Shown in pieces: positions 37,865 through 62,364 of a DNA stretch of 64,000 nucleotides. Numbering within the stretch: the first letter of the stretch is position 1; every line of letters begins with the position of its first letter. Made by a program: the position numbers and the translations under genes. The DNA is taken from the NCBI GenBank assembly GCA_963556495.2, contig OY747715.1, positions 1,215,739 to 1,279,738 on the forward strand, in the 5' to 3' direction. Source of the DNA: Valencia hispanica (Eukaryota; Chordata; Actinopteri; Cyprinodontiformes; Valenciidae). The notes beneath the pieces are model-generated. The model made no database searches and had not been told where the DNA came from. It saw only the letters and a program-made list of their open reading frames with translations.

Positions 37865-39500
37865 GAGATCTCGCGATACGAAAACATTACAATGTTTCTC
37901 ATTGACAACAGATCGGCGATGCTAGAATGTTTTAATGAACACTTTGTTGCATTTGGTTCTTTGTTTGACCAATCTCTACCTCCAAAAACCTCCTTTCTGA
38001 TGGTAATGCTGCTGGAAGAGGTTGTGTTGGCCAGCCTTTTTCTTTCATCTTTACCCCATTTTCAATCAATGATGTACATAAAGCTCTAGTGTCACTGGAC
38101 ATCAAAAAACGTGCTGCGCCAGATTGTTTAAAGCCATATTTTTTAAAACTCGCTGCAGATTTGATTGCTAAACCGCTCATGTATATCTTTAATTTGTCTT
38201 TGGTTCGGAATGTTATGCCATAGATCTGGAAATCTGCCTATGTCCTCCCCTTGTTAAAGGGAGGGGATCCTACCTTGCTAAACAACTACAGGCCTATCTC
38301 CAACTTCTCTGTGCTGTCAAAGGTCTTCGAACGACTAGTAAGTGAACAACTGAAAGAACAGGGTTCGGTGCTGGGCCCACTTTTATTTACCATTTATGCA
38401 AATGACCTCGGTTTAAATGTCCACAATGTTCTATTCCATTTTTATGCTGACGACAAAATAATTTATAGTTGTGGAGAAACCCATCACCATGCCTTTGAGT
38501 ACCTGCAGGATGCCTTTGACACTGTACAATCTCGGCTATCTGACAGTGAAGCTTGTGTTGAATGCAAGTAAAACCAAGATAGTCCTGTTCTCAAATAATA
38601 GAAACTCCGCAGCTATCCCTCCAAACATTGTCACCCTGCAGGGAAACCAAACAGAGCGTGTGGCTGAGTACTTACGGCTTGTACTTGACGACCATTTGAC
38701 TTTTAAGGCTCATAACCTAAATTTAGCCAGGAAACTTAGGTTAAAGCTAGGGTTATATTTTAGGAATAAGGCCTGCTTTTCTCCTGCAACAAGGAAGAAG
38801 TTGGTCGAGGCAACTTTGCTGTCTCTTATGGACTATGGTGATTTTTTATATATGTACGCCCCTAATAAATATCTGCACCAATTAGATTCAGCTTATCATG
38901 GTGCACTGATGTTTATTACAGGGTGCAACCCCCTTACACATTGTTGCATTCTGTATAATCTAGTCCAGTGGCCCTCCCTTGCTCAGCGCAGGCTAACCTG
39001 GTGGAGATTATTCATGTACAAATCCATCATTGGGACATTGCCCCCTTATTTATGTTGGCTTATGTCCTTTAAGGCCAGCACTCGCTCTCTGCGGACTAAT
39101 GATAATCTCCACCTGGTTGTGCCTAGGGCTCGCACAGAGTTAGGGAAGCAAGCATTTAGGATTTCTGCCCCATCAGCATGGAACCTTATACAGAATGACT
39201 TAAAGCTTGAAAAATTGGTCTCCTTTGGTCAATTTAAGAGGCTAGTAAATGACCGGAAATCAGGCAAAATTGGCACCTGTCCCTGCCTCCCAAACTAGGA
39301 TAAGTCTATGGTAACAGTGGTGGATGTCATGATGATATTTTTTTTGTTCTCTAGCGTTGGTCGAATCATTTTACTGTTAATGTATTATGTCTTGTATGTT
39401 CATTGTATTTATTATATTTTGTATTTTATGGGGAACTTTTATGGCGGCCTTCTTGGCCAGGGCTCCTTCACAAATAATTTCGCTGGTTAAATAAGGGTTA
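37865..39500 (+). pseudogene. L2-like LINE, reverse transcriptase with internal deletion
   Basis: Fragments read in order: LNNYRPISNFSVLSKVFERL (38279-38338), then directly GSVLGPLLFTIYANDL and FYADDK, so the RT core between palm and the catalytic YADD block is deleted. A 275-codon frame (38471-39298) covers the thumb and C-terminal region, with LDDHLTFKAH, APSAWN and QFKRLV. Upstream (37892-38220) is a shifted N-terminal part with PDCLKPYFLK. Inactive copy. Confidence 0.85.
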
Positions 39501-39527
39501 AATAAAAAAATTGAGGTGACAGTTATC

Positions 39528-39625
39528 TTGCCCTGAAAGAGGCAGAAAGCTTTGCTATAACAATTGATGGCTGGATGTCTAGAGGTATGCTGAGCTACAT
39601 CACAATCCCAGCACACTCTAGTGTT
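39528..39625 (+). pseudogene. hAT transposase scrap
   Basis: Reads SFAITIDGWMSRGMLSYITI, close to the hAT transposase signature T-x-DGW-x-S. Only about 30 codons are recognisable. 39630-40920 otherwise shows no gene I can support; a minus-strand frame at 40169-40423 is basic and unmatched. Confidence 0.55.
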
Positions 39626-40919
39626 GGGCTCCATTTTCTTTAAATGAACTGAACTGGCTGTTGGACGGCTGGAAGTCGTTTTCCCTAGATCGACTGAGCA
39701 GACCAGATTTCCCGGCAATCCTAGCGGTGACCCCCAACACACTCCTATAGGTCCATAGCCACCAATGGTGACATCAACGATGACATCACAGCCAAAGGGG
39801 CTATAAGAGTGGTAGTGGCGGCCATTTCAAATTTGTTCTCACCAGAGCTTCTTAGCAGAAACTCCTGCCATACAGAGGACATCTCACCGGTGAAGATCAG
39901 GACTGTTCTAAGACAGTTCGTTACGACGTCGACCTGCAAGCCATCCGGCCTGCAGTTGGGACACAAAGTCCTAAAAAATCCTGCGCAGGTTTTCTAACTC
40001 TTCTTTTCTTGCTCAATTACGGACACATTTTGCTCTCCTCCTTGTGGACCGGACCTCCTTCAAAGCAAAGTAGGACTGAACCGGTTCATTTATGCTAATC
40101 TGGTGTCTGGGCAGATATAGATAGGAAAAATAGAATTTTTAACGAGTTAGATCTTGTTCATTGTTGGTTTAAAGTGTTTTTAAGCGCTGAACCTGTTGGC
40201 TCATTTTACGTCGCCGCACGCATAAGTATGAGTTGTATTTGCTGTGTTTGAAACTGTTTTTATCCTGTGCGGATCCCACTTTCTTTCTTTTCCTCGCTCT
40301 TTCTTGCTCTCTGATCACCTGGTCGGCCGAGTCGGGCTCAGTCCGATCTGCTATAGCTGGTCCTTTAGCTGAAAGGTTAACCTCATTGTTCCTTTTTCTG
40401 TTAGTTAAAGCTGTGGCCTCCATTTAGCCAAAGCTAGTTTTATGACCCTTTGTCTCCTGGGTATCTGTGACTTGAGCCACCCTGAAGTGAGGGCCACCTC
40501 CCTGTCTGTTGTCCCTGATCCATTTCATGTTAATTGTATTTAATTTTCCCCTATTATTGTTTTCTAAGATCTGTAGTAATTAGTTGCATGCTTTAGAATA
40601 GATAGGAATTATTGACAAAATGTTTTTGCTGTAAGGTTGATCTATTTACTTAATAAATTCCCCTTAGCTTAAAGAGAAGTGGTCTGTGTTTAAATGATAT
40701 CAAAATATATGATATAAATGACATAAAAATCATGAATAAAGGTCCTGTTGCTGGATAGCTGTGATCTCTGAGGTTTTCTTAAAAGTAATAAAATCTTGTC
40801 TTGCTCTTGTGAACTCGATATCATGTCTCATCCTGTGTTTTAGGTATAATTACACCCCTAAGATGTGAGGATATCAGGCCTATTTATCACATCAGGCCTT
40901 CATTGACCAGTTAGAGGTA

Positions 40920-42685
40920 ATGTTGCCTTATGCAGAAGAGGAAACACCCTGAAAGGAGTTTCTACAAGAGAAGCGACCCTAAACGCTCCAGCAGGCAGCC
41001 AGACTGAAGCCAGGTCTTTATTTCCAGGAGGAAACCAGTTGGTTGACACCAAACATGGAGAAGCTGTTTATGAAGTGATACCAAGATCCTGCAGAGCAGA
41101 ACCAATCATCCTGTTTGCTTGTGACTCCATTCAGCTCAAATGTGAAGCAGTTCTTCTCCCAGACGGTGCTGATCCAGATACAAATTAGTTCAGAGACTCA
41201 CAGGAAGCTGAATCTTCTAGCATTTTTCAGTTTATCCAGAAAAGGTTGAAGTTCGGAAAGAGAAATGCTGACGCTGCTGATCCATTTTGCTTCTTAGGAA
41301 CCAGAACATGTTGAACATGCTGGTTCTGTTCAGTTCTTCATGAGAACAGTTTAAGATCCTTCAGTGAACATAAGGACAGAACTATGAGTCAAACATTGTC
41401 TGACCTAAAGGATGAAAACCAGTTGGCTTCTACATCTCTTCTTTATTTGTATCTATGAAGAAGAGCACAATGCTGTTGAGTCCTCTATGAAGCATCACAG
41501 GTAGTGGCGCCTGAACAACACCAGGGGGCACCGTCTCCCCATTTCCCTGGACATGCAATTATAAACTATGGAAAACTCATTGAGGTCAAACCGACAGAAA
41601 GATTTTATTTAGTAGCTTTTCAGGTTTTTGGCTGTAATGAAGCTGATGAAGAACCTGAAAGGTTCCAGTAAAACATGTTTGACTCGTCCTCTCTGAGAAG
41701 CTGTTAGGAGGCTGGAAAGCAGCTCATAGGTTAAACTGAGGTAAGACCGTGTTTGCACTACAGGCTGGCAAAACCTGCAGGAATCATAAAGAGGACATAA
41801 AAGACAGGCTGCTGCGTCATCAGGGTTATTTACCTTCACGGAACCACATGAGCAACAGGAACCTTCACACCAAACTAGGAGAACGGGACGGAGCTGTGAG
41901 GAACTTCATCAGAAGAGAAGAACGTAAGGTATTTTTTATTTTATTCAGTTTTTATTATTTTTGTTTTGGAATAGGGACTACACACATAATGGACACTTTC
42001 ATGTAAATATGCTCAGATTATAGCCAGTGGCTAATTTCAATCTTTGGTCCCTGGGCAGGTTGATAGACTGGAAACAGTAAACTAAATAGAAACAAGTCTT
42101 AGAGCTTTACTCTGAAACATCAGGTCGTGGTTCACACTGAGCAATCAGGACTGTTTAACAGACACACACTTCAGGAACTGCTCTGGTTTCCTGATGAGAA
42201 CAAATTAAGCTCACAGAAAAAAAGGTTTGAAGTTTAATCATTTAGAGAAATAGTTCCCTGTGTAGAAAAGGACAGATAGAAACCATGGGATCTTCAGGTG
42301 GTTCTGATCTCCTCTCAGAGCAGAACCTCACCGTCTAACCTGGACCCAGTTAAAGAAAAATATCAACAAGGGAGAAAAGACTTGGAGTGTTGGGTTAAGA
42401 AAGGCTCCAGGATGATGTTCTGTCTTATTGAGACCAGAACCAAAGATCCGACCCACAACTAGTCACCAGCCGATCGTTCTGCTCAGACAATGGACATAAT
42501 TAAAGAACGTAAATCAACACAGGAGAAGGAGAAACATGTCAGCTGGATATAACATCTGGACCAAGTCCAAACCAGATGTTCTGGTTGAAAAAGATCCAGA
42601 TAGAAGATGGAGCTCAGGAGAAATAGAAGACAAGTGGACAGAACCAGAACTTAAATACTGAAGCTTCAGTTAAATCAGTTGTCAG
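40920..42685. other. Upstream region of gene B without recognisable gene
   Basis: No open frame over 85 codons resembles a known family. It should contain the promoter and any 5' UTR exon of gene B; GTAAGA at 41743 is a possible donor but not otherwise supported. Composition is ordinary, with repeat-like traces near 40930-41200. Confidence 0.4.
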
Positions 42686-42739
42686 ATGTTTTCCTGTTTT
42701 GATGAAATGATCTGTATCCTTCTTCTCCTTTTCCTCCAG

Positions 42740-54243
<11,504 letters not shown>

Positions 54244-54578
54244 GCCTCCACATGGTTGTGTGTCAGTTCTGCTCCGAGCTGCTTCACATTCATGTGGTCT
54301 GTTGCACTGTGTGTTGCTGCCATCTAGTGGCAGGATAAAAACAGTCTAGAGCCTCGGCTCTGACCTTTTTCAGCTGGATTCTTTGTTGAATTTGGTTTTG
54401 ATGATCAACATTTTGTCTTCAACTTCTGCTTAAATCTTAAACACCTGCAGGAATAAACAACTTGATGCTTCTTTATTTCCTCCTGCTGCTCATTCATACA
54501 TCAGACTCCACTGTTCTGCAACCTTGTATACTTCATATTGACCTTTGATCCTTTTTGTGATTTATGGGTAAAATCTCA

Positions 54579-54584
54579 AATAAA
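54579..54584 (+). terminator. Poly(A) signal of gene B
   Basis: AATAAA 336 bp past the final-exon stop codon of gene B, followed by a T-rich/GT tract. Confidence 0.6.
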
Positions 54585-54939
54585 ATGATGCTACAGTTTG
54601 AGAATTTGATTTTCTGGAATCACTTTGGAGTAATATCTACACCGGAATCATCAAGCTGTTTCCAGAAGGAGATTGTAGGAAGTATCAACATCTCCTGAAT
54701 TTCACTCTGGATTCAGTAAATATCTGGATGTGGTTATGGTTGGCTGGTTTACCAGAACCTGCTGAGGCGGAGCACAGAGGGTTTTGTTTCTTTTCCACAA
54801 GCTCCACCACCGTTCGTTATCTACAGCTGATACCAGATATATACGATGTAAAGATAAAGCCCCATTGAATCAGCATCGTAATGTGGTAGAGGTTTTTTTG
54901 TAACTCTGAGATCCAGAGGGCTAAGTTGCCTAATCTTCT

Positions 54940-55150
54940 AGTAGAATCTGCCACAGCAGAACCTACTACAAGCAACAGTGTCCCCCCAGCAATGACAATG
55001 CTACTTGGAGGGGCATGACTGGGAAGAATGGCCTCTTCAATCAGAACCGAGAGATGTTTTGTTGTTGGACTTCTGTTTGAGGCACCAAATTTCCATAACA
55101 CCATATTGGAGCACAAGATGGTTCATTAGTGTATTTGGTACCAGATTTGT
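54940..55150 (+). pseudogene. RTE LINE endonuclease fragment
   Basis: Around 54990-55135 it parallels the LINE at 48841-48990: caatgacaatgctacttgga ggggcatgac corresponds to the NDSETWRGV block, and ccataacaccatattggagc to the ITNTMFKHK block. Heavily decayed. Confidence 0.6.
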
Positions 55151-55369
55151 TCCAGGTAAAAAATCTCCATAATAAACACCATATAAGTGATCAAACAAAA
55201 GAAAAATCTAAGTCAAATAAGTGTTCGGTGTTACTACCTTTTGCCTTCAAACCAGCATCAATTTTTATAGGTACACTGGCACAAAGTCAGAGATTTTGTA
55301 GGATTATAGTGAGGTGTATGATCAACCACTTATACCAAACAGGTGCTAATGATCATAAATGTCACATAT

Positions 55370-55990
55370 AGGTTGAAACACAGTCACAAGGTAGTTAAAC
55401 AGCATCAACAACGTCTCTCCCAGACAAAGATTTCAAAGCAGACTGGGGTTTCTAGATGTGCTGTTCAAGCTCTTTGGAAGAAGCTGGAAGAAACGGGCAA
55501 CGTTGAGGATCGTAGACGCAGTGGTCGGCCAAGGAAACTTTGAGCAGCAGATGAAAGACATATTAAGCTTATTACCCTTAGATATCAGAAGATGCCCAGC
55601 AGTGCCATCAGCTTAGAATGGGCAGAAACCAGTGGGACCCAGGTACACCCATCTACTGTCCGGAGAAGTTTGGCAAGAAGTGGTCTTCATGGAAGAGTTG
55701 CAGCCAAAAAGCCAAACCTCCAACGTGGAAACAAGGCCAAGCGACTCAAGTATGCATGAAAACATAGGAACTGGGGTGCAGAACAATGGCAGCAGGAGTT
55801 CTGGACTGATGGGTCAAAATGTTAAATATTTAGCCGTAGCAGAAGGCAGTTTATTTGTCGAATGGCTGGAGAGTGGTACAATGAGTGTTCTGCAGGCAAC
55901 AGTGAATCATGGTGAAGTTGGAGATTTTGTCAGGATTAATGGTGCTCTCAATACTGAGAAATACAGGCAGATACTTAGATATTAAATTAA
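55370..55990 (+). pseudogene. Second Tc1-like transposase remnant
   Basis: N-terminal helix-turn-helix region is clear: QTKISKQTGVSRCAVQALWK, then EDRRRSGRPRKL (55343-55543). The following 440 bp keep Tc1 wording at DNA level (cccagcagtgccatcagctt, cagcaggagttctggactga, actgagaaatacaggcagat) but in broken frames. Confidence 0.85.
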
Positions 55991-56044
55991 GCCAGGTTTT
56001 CCTCGGATCATAATGTAACTATTTAAAAGAACTCTATAGTCATT

Positions 56045-56340
56045 TTATGCTAAATAAAAAAGCCTTTTGACTGAAATTCTACCTCTATGAATATGATACT
56101 CAGATAAATTTATTAATAAATGTGAATCCCAGACCTGTACTTTATGAAGAAAGCCAATTGAGTCCAAGATAGCATTAAAAGCTGCATTTAGGCTATCACT
56201 TTCAGTATCCACATGAATATTGAAACCTCCCACTATAATGACCTTATCAGTATTTAATACTATTTCAGATAGAAAATGTAAGATCTGATCTAAGAATAGA
56301 GAGTAAGGGCCTGGTGGACGATACAAAACCAGAAACAAAA
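56045..56340 (-). pseudogene. L2-like LINE endonuclease fragment
   Basis: A 97-codon minus frame reads LVLYRPPGPYSLFLDQ, KVIIVGGFNIHVDTESD and LDSIGFLHKVQ, the APE endonuclease region (YRPPG, GDFN/HVD) of an L2-type LINE. Truncated at both ends. Confidence 0.8.
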
Positions 56341-56399
56341 GTAGTCTTACTGTTTTGCAACTTGGATGAGGAAAAATAAGGGTTAGAAGTTAGAAGCAG

Positions 56400-57252
56400 T
56401 TAGAAGCAGAGAGGTGGGTTAAACTACGACTCTGCTTCCTGGTCTGGACCCTGGGATCTAAGGCTTCAAATAAAAATAAAAGTTATAGATCTTTAAACCT
56501 ATTCAATGTTTTCTTCTTATCTGAGATTGGGTTGTGGGGGCAACCAGTCCAGGATGGAAACTCTCATCCCATCTGGCATTCTCAGGTCAGATGGATTATA
56601 GTAACTCCAGCAAGTTCTGGGTTTCTCACAGTGAAACGTAACGGAAAAACTCGAAAGGGAGGTGTCCACCACAACAGTCCAGAGCATTACTGCAGACTCC
56701 TGTCCATCTCCAATTCAATTCTGCCATCACCTGTGAACAATGGATGAAGATACCTAAACTCCTCTATTTGAGGCTGTTGGAAACACAGCCATGGTTTCTG
56801 GACCAAAGCACAGACCTCCCACCGGTAGAAGTGCTGATCACACTCCCACTCCTAGTTTCAACAGGAAGACAGGGAGTTGTGATCAACAAACTCAAAACAA
56901 ACCGGCTGCCGCTCTGAACTTTGGCCTCTTTTGCCCGTGAGTCCAGTCGGCTCACATCGGGAGAGAACAGTGCGCTTTGCTGGCGATGAAGGGATCGAGT
57001 TTCTGGATGAAACTTATTGGATCCGAAAGATTTTACAGTCTGTTGATTGATCAGGTGAACTGTATTCGGCTGATTAAATAAGTCCTGAATGACATGTTCA
57101 AAGCTGCAGGCAGAATCTTTTGAATTCTGCCAGAGGGGGAGAGAGAGCCTCAAAGACACCCAGCTGAGCTGATTGCCGCCTGCGAAAAGGTAGCGGTCCA
57201 TGGGAGAATGACGTTCCGACCTGACGGTGCCTAGCAGCCACATCCGAACCCT
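56400..57252. other. Unassigned sequence left of the LTR element
   Basis: Holds a 168-codon minus-strand frame (56764-57270) with no similarity I recognise and no supporting splice signals; it overlaps the LTR start, so it is probably spurious. The interrupted host sequence continues at 63004. Confidence 0.35.
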
Positions 57253-57257
57253 CACTG

Positions 57258-58026
57258 TGTCACAAGTCATCCTGTCTGATCATGCTGTTGCCCTTCACTC
57301 TCACTGGCTACGCCCACTTCCCCATTGCTGGCTCTGATTGCTTACACCTACCAGGTCTCTATTTAAGTGCCTCTCACCCTCAGAGCCAGTGCAAGATCGC
57401 CTGTTACCTCCCACAGCTTTCAAGCCATTGTTCATGTTGTTTGGTCCAGTGTATTGACCAAGCCTGTCCTCCTCCACTGCTTCAGCCCTTACCCTGCTGG
57501 TACTGTGAGTAGCCTTTGCCTTCTACTGAGTTTTTGACCTTCTGCCTGGATCCTGAACCTGCCTTTGCTTAACAGATTTTGTCTGCTTTCCCTGGATGGA
57601 TTTCATGTGCATGACCCTGGACTGTTTTTGTGACCTGACCACGCTGTTTTGGACTGAGGGTTTGTGACCCTTTCCTCTGGCCCTACCCCGTCCCGAGGTT
57701 AAAGTGTTCCTGGTGGTTGACCCAGATCTGCTGAGAGGACGAGTTGCTGCTTCCTGAGAGCTGGAACCTGGAACCAGAGAGACTTTTTGTTCAAAGACTA
57801 ATTTCCATCCATCCATCCATTTTCTATACCCATCCATCCTAATGCAGGGTTGCGGGGGGGCTAGTCCCTATCTCCAGCGGTCAAGGGGCGAGAGGCAGAG
57901 TACACCTTGGACAGTTCGCCAGTCCATCGCAGGGCCAAAGACTCATTTGTTTATCCCTTATTAAGTGTAAACCTTCCTCTGCCTCGTTGGTTGTGTACTG
58001 GGTTCAGGTAGTATAGTAACCTGACA
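57258..58026 (+). repeat. 5' LTR, carrying a LINE-tail insertion
   Basis: Starts TGTCACAAGTC and ends CCTGACA like the 3' LTR, but is 769 versus 634 bp. The excess is mostly a 136-bp insertion at 57800-57935 (ccatccatccattttctat...), the 3' tail of an RTE-like LINE in reverse orientation, flanked by caaagact duplications (57792-57799, 57936-57943). Confidence 0.9.
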
Positions 58027-58042
58027 CTACGATCTTGCCCAT

Positions 58043-59060
58043 ATGGACCCACAACCAACTTCTAATTGGTGCGCTAAAGTTGAGAATACCATTGTTGGCC
58101 TTGAGAGGAGCGTTCAGGAAATATTACATGGACTATCAGAACTAAGTAAACGCCATTCTCCAGTTAATCCTTCTGCTCCTGTTTCTGCAGCTCCTTCCTC
58201 CATCCGCTCCATCAGTGTCCCATTCAACGAACCCAAGTTGCCGCCCCCAGAACGCTTTGATGGCGACCCGGATTGAAGAATCAATTATATTCGCTATACC
58301 AACACTAAATTTCCCTCTGGGATCAATAAAGTATTTTTGAATTGAATTGAATCAGTGCCGACCTTTCATCACACAATGTTCCCTGCTTTTTGAGCTCCAA
58401 CCCGCTTCATTTCCTTCAGAACAGGCTAAGGTGGCCTATACCATCTCACTACTCTCCGGAAGGGCAAAGCAGTGGGGGACTTCTGAATGGGAGAATGACT
58501 CTGGATCTTGTTACAGCTTTGCTGAGTTCTCAGAGGAGATGAGGAGAGTTTTTGATCCTATCCGTCCTGAGAGAGAAGCTTCTCGTAAACTGTTTTCTCT
58601 TAAACAGGGTTCACGACCAGTGATTGATTATATAATCAACTTCCACTCCCTAATGTCAAGTTGTCGTTGGAATAATGCCGCATTATATGATGTGTTTTAT
58701 CAGGGGCTGTCTGAGGAGATCAAGGATGAGATAGCCACCCGAGACCCCCCTACCTCTCGTCTGGCACTTCAACAGCTAGCTACTTGGATCGACCAAAGAC
58801 TTCAGGAGAGAAGGAGGGAGAGGTTTTTCACTCCCAAGCAGAAGAGAATTACCACAGTACAGGTCAGCCCTCGAGATCAGGCTCAATCATTACCTATGCA
58901 GTCATCTGAATGTTCTGAGGAACCCATGCAGCTAGGAAGAACCAAGTTGTCTCTACAACAAAGGGAGAGGGGATTTAGAAACCGCCTGTTTCTACTGTGG
59001 GGAGAAGGATCATCAGCCAAGGGATTGCCCACTAAAAGGTCAGGCTCAGTAAAGGAGCAG
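58043..59060 (+). pseudogene. gag of the LTR retrotransposon
   Basis: Begins MDPQPTSNWCAKVENTIVGL and includes LPPPERFDGDPD, then QCRPFITQCSLLFELQPASF, the conserved capsid block shared with Sushi-ichi elements and domesticated PEG10/RTL genes. The two halves are separated by a 79-bp insertion (58274-58352) ending in a LINE tail (ccctctgggatcaataaagt plus GAATT repeats), which brings an immediate TGA. A CCHC knuckle (CFYCGEKDHQPRDC, about 58985-59026) is present but out of frame with the preceding gag. Confidence 0.85.
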
Positions 59061-62000
59061 GGGTCTTTACTGAGCCCAATTTTTAAGTCCAAAAACACCC
59101 CTGAGGGAAGCTGTACCATCAGATTGACAGATTCTCCTATCGCAAGAGAGATCTCTGTTTTTATAGACTCTGGAGCTGATGGAGATTTTCTGGACGAAGG
59201 ATTGGCTCATGAGCTGCCACTAGCAGTTACCCTTCTGGAACCCCCCCGTGACGTTTTTGCCATTGATGGCCACATAATTGCCCAGGTAACCCATTGTAAT
59301 AGACCAGTTTCTGTGTTAATATCAGGAAATCATCGTGAGGTGATGTCTTTCCTTCTGGTTCACTCCCCTGATATCCCAGTCATTTTGGGTCGTCCGTGGC
59401 TGATTAAACACAACCCTGTCATTAATTGGAGCACTGGTGAGGTCCAGTCATGGGGTTCTTCTTGTCCTACTATTTGTCTGCAGGAGGCTCTTGCTCAAAG
59501 TGAGTTTAAGGAGGATATTCCAGAATACCCCGATTTGTCCAAGGTTCCTCACGAATACTATGACCTCTATGAGGTCTTTCATAAATCTAGGGCCACTTCT
59601 CTGCCCCCTCATAGACCCTATAATTGCCAGATTGATCTATTGCCTGGGAATACAACTCCAGGGGGTAGACTTTATTCTCTTTCTGGCCCAGAAAGGGAGG
59701 CAATGCAAAGTTATATTTCCGCTTCTTTAAAGGCTGGCCTCATTAGAAAGTCTTCTTCACCCGCTGGGGCTGGGTTCTTTTTTGTTGGCAAAAAGGATGG
59801 GTCATTAAGACCATGTATTGACTACCGTGGCCTTAATGAAATTACTGTAAAGAACCGGTACCCTCTGCCCCTCATATCGTCTGCCTTTGAACTCCTTCAG
59901 GGGAGCTCAGTCTTTACCAAACTAGACTTGCGAAATGCTTATCACCTTGTTCGCATAAAGGATGGAGACGAGTGAAAGACGGCGTTCAATACTCCTTCTG
60001 GCCACTATGAATATTTAGTAATGCCGTTTGGGCTTACTAATGCTCCTGCGGTTTTTCAGGCCCTAGTAAATGATGTGTTGAGAGACATGCTAAACAGATT
60101 TGTTTTTGTGTATCTTGATGACATCTTGGTCTACTCCAAAGACCTTGTGTCACATTTTAAGCATGTTCGAGAGGTTCTCCACAGACTACTACAGAATAAT
60201 CTGTTTGTCAAGGCTGAGAAGTGTGATTTTCACTGTTCCTCTGTGTCTTTTCTTGGCTTCATTATTTCCCCTGAGAGAATCTGCATGGATCCATCCAAGG
60301 TATCTGCTGTACTGAAGTGGCCTGTTCCTTCTAATGTTAAGGAGCTTCAACGATTCCTTGGGCTTTGCAAATTTTTATAGACGATTCATTAAAGGCTATA
60401 GTTCCGTCGCAGCCCCTCTCCATAGGCTCACCTCCTCCAAGGTTCGGTTTATCTGGTCCCCTGTTGCCCAGAGAAGTTTTGACAGGTTGAAGGTCTTATT
60501 CACTTCTGCTCCAGTGATACAATTCCCTGATCCTTCTAAACCTTTTATTGTTGAGATAGATGCCTCAGACACTGGGGTAGGGGCTGTGTTGTCTCAGCTG
60601 CATGCTGACGATGCCAAGTTGCATCCTTGTGCGTTCTTTTCTCGCCGCCTCTCTCCCTCAGAGCATAATTATGATGTGGGAGATCGTGAGCTTCTGACAA
60701 ACTGGCCCTTGAGGAGTGGAGACACTGGTTAGAAGGGGCCACACATCCTTTCACAGTGTGGACTGACCATGAGAATCTTGAATATCTCAAAACTGCTAAG
60801 CGCCTTAATCCACGCCAGGCCAGGTGGGCTCTGTTTTTCAGCAGGTTTGACTTCTCCTTGTCCTATCGTCCTAAAATAAAGCCATAAAGCCAGATGCCCT
60901 ATCAAGACTTTTCCAGTCTCCTTCACAGTCGCCTGTCTCGGAAACACCTGACTTTATTCTACACCCCAAGACCAGATTAGCAGTAACTAGGATAGAGAGA
61001 TTGCTCAAGAGAAGCTATGCTTCACATCCTCCTCCTGTTCACTGTCCTAAGGGCCGTTTGTTTGTTCCAGAATCAATGATCTCAAGGGTTCTCCAATTCT
61101 GTCATAGCACTAAACTCTTTTGCCACCCTGGGCTCGCTAAGACTCTGTCAGTAGTTCAGTCCAGTTTCTGGTGGCTTTCTCTCAGGAAGGACACAAAGGA
61201 ATTTGTTGCAGCTTGTCCAGTCTGTTCTCAAATCAACCCCTCACGCCGCCGCCCTGCAGGTTACCTCAGGCCCCTGCCCATTCCTCATCGACCTTGGTCA
61301 CACTTGTCTATAGACTTTGTCACTAGCCTACCATCATCCCAGGGTAAAACTGTTTTTCTAACCATATCTTCTAAGATGGTAAATCTAGTCGTCCTCAAGA
61401 AGCTCCCCTCCGCTGCTGAACTAGCAGAGGTCATGGCCCAGGAGATATTCAGACTCCATGGCTTTCCCCGCAATATTGTCTCTGACCGGGGGCCTCAGTT
61501 CATCTCTCGCTTCTGGCATGAGTTCTGTTCTCTACTTGGAATCGACCTAAGTCTGTCCTCTGGCTTCCATCCACAGACGGATGGACAAACAGAGCGGATG
61601 AACCAAGAGGTAGAGACAAAGTTACAGGCCCTTTGCATGGATGCTCCTAGTTGGTGGACCCAGAACCTTCCTTGGGTAGAGTATGCCATCAATGGGCTGC
61701 CATCAAGTGCCACAGGTTTATCGCCATTCAATGTTGTTTACGGATATCAGCCACCTATTTTTTTCTGTACAGGAGAAGTCCACCCTGGTTCCTGCGGCAC
61801 ATATGGCTATCCGACACAGAGTTTGGAGAATGGCCAGAGCCGCTCTGTGCAGAACATCTGCTGTTTACATTCGGTCTGCCAATCGTCATCGTTCTCAGGC
61901 CCCGAGATACTTGGTTGGGCAAAGAGTATGGCTCTCAACAAGGGACTTGCCTCTTAAAGAGGAGAACCGTAAGCTGGCGCCTCGCTTTGTGGGCCCTTTC

Positions 62001-62350
62001 CCTGTGACCAAGGTAATCAACCTAGTGGCAGTACGAGTAAGACTTCCTTCAACCATGCATGTACACCCCACGTTTCATGTTTCCAGGATTAAACCTGTAT
62101 CATTGTCCAGGTTTTGCCCTCCTTCCAGACCCGTTCCACTCGCCCGACTCATTGATGGGGCGTCAGCCTTACTGTTTGGCGCCTTTCCAGGCGACAGGGA
62201 CGTGGTGTACAATATCTGGTGGATTGGCAGGGCTATGGTCCAGAGGAGCGGTCTTGGGTCCCTTCCAGGTTTATCCTTGACAGGACACTGGTCCAGGACT
62301 TTCACCGTTCCAACCCGGATCAGCCGAGGGGGTCATCAGGTGCCGCCCCT
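59061..62350 (+). pseudogene. pol of the LTR retrotransposon (PR-RT-RH-IN-chromodomain)
   Basis: Protease: FIDSGADGDFLDEG (59160s). RT: KKDGSLRPCIDYRGLNEI, FTKLDLRNAYHLVRI, then TGA at 59973-59975 where the family has Trp, then [13 protein letters not shown] and [11 protein letters not shown] frameshift near 60370 precedes [17 protein letters not shown]. RNase [15 protein letters not shown], then a deletion near 60700. Integrase (61001-61750): zinc-binding CHPG...CPVC, LSIDFVTSLP, NIVSDRGPQFISRFW, DGQTERMNQEVE. A chromodomain follows near 62140-62290 in a shifted frame (wording [15 protein letters not shown]). Inactive. Confidence 0.9.
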
Positions 62351-62364
62351 AGAGGAAGGGGTAA

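Noticed and set aside
42686..42739. Upstream in-frame ATG giving a hydrophobic, signal-peptide-like start (CILLLLFLQ) for gene B
   Set aside because: The hydrophobic codons are the polypyrimidine tract of a strong acceptor ending CCTCCAG just before the ATG at 42740; gene A has the same acceptor-ATG layout.
56764..57270. 168-codon minus-strand frame
   Set aside because: Runs into the LTR of the retrotransposon, has no recognisable domain and no splice support.
57282..57512. Repeated 76-codon frame (also at 62389-62619)
   Set aside because: Both lie in the LTRs; the repetition comes from LTR identity, not from a gene.
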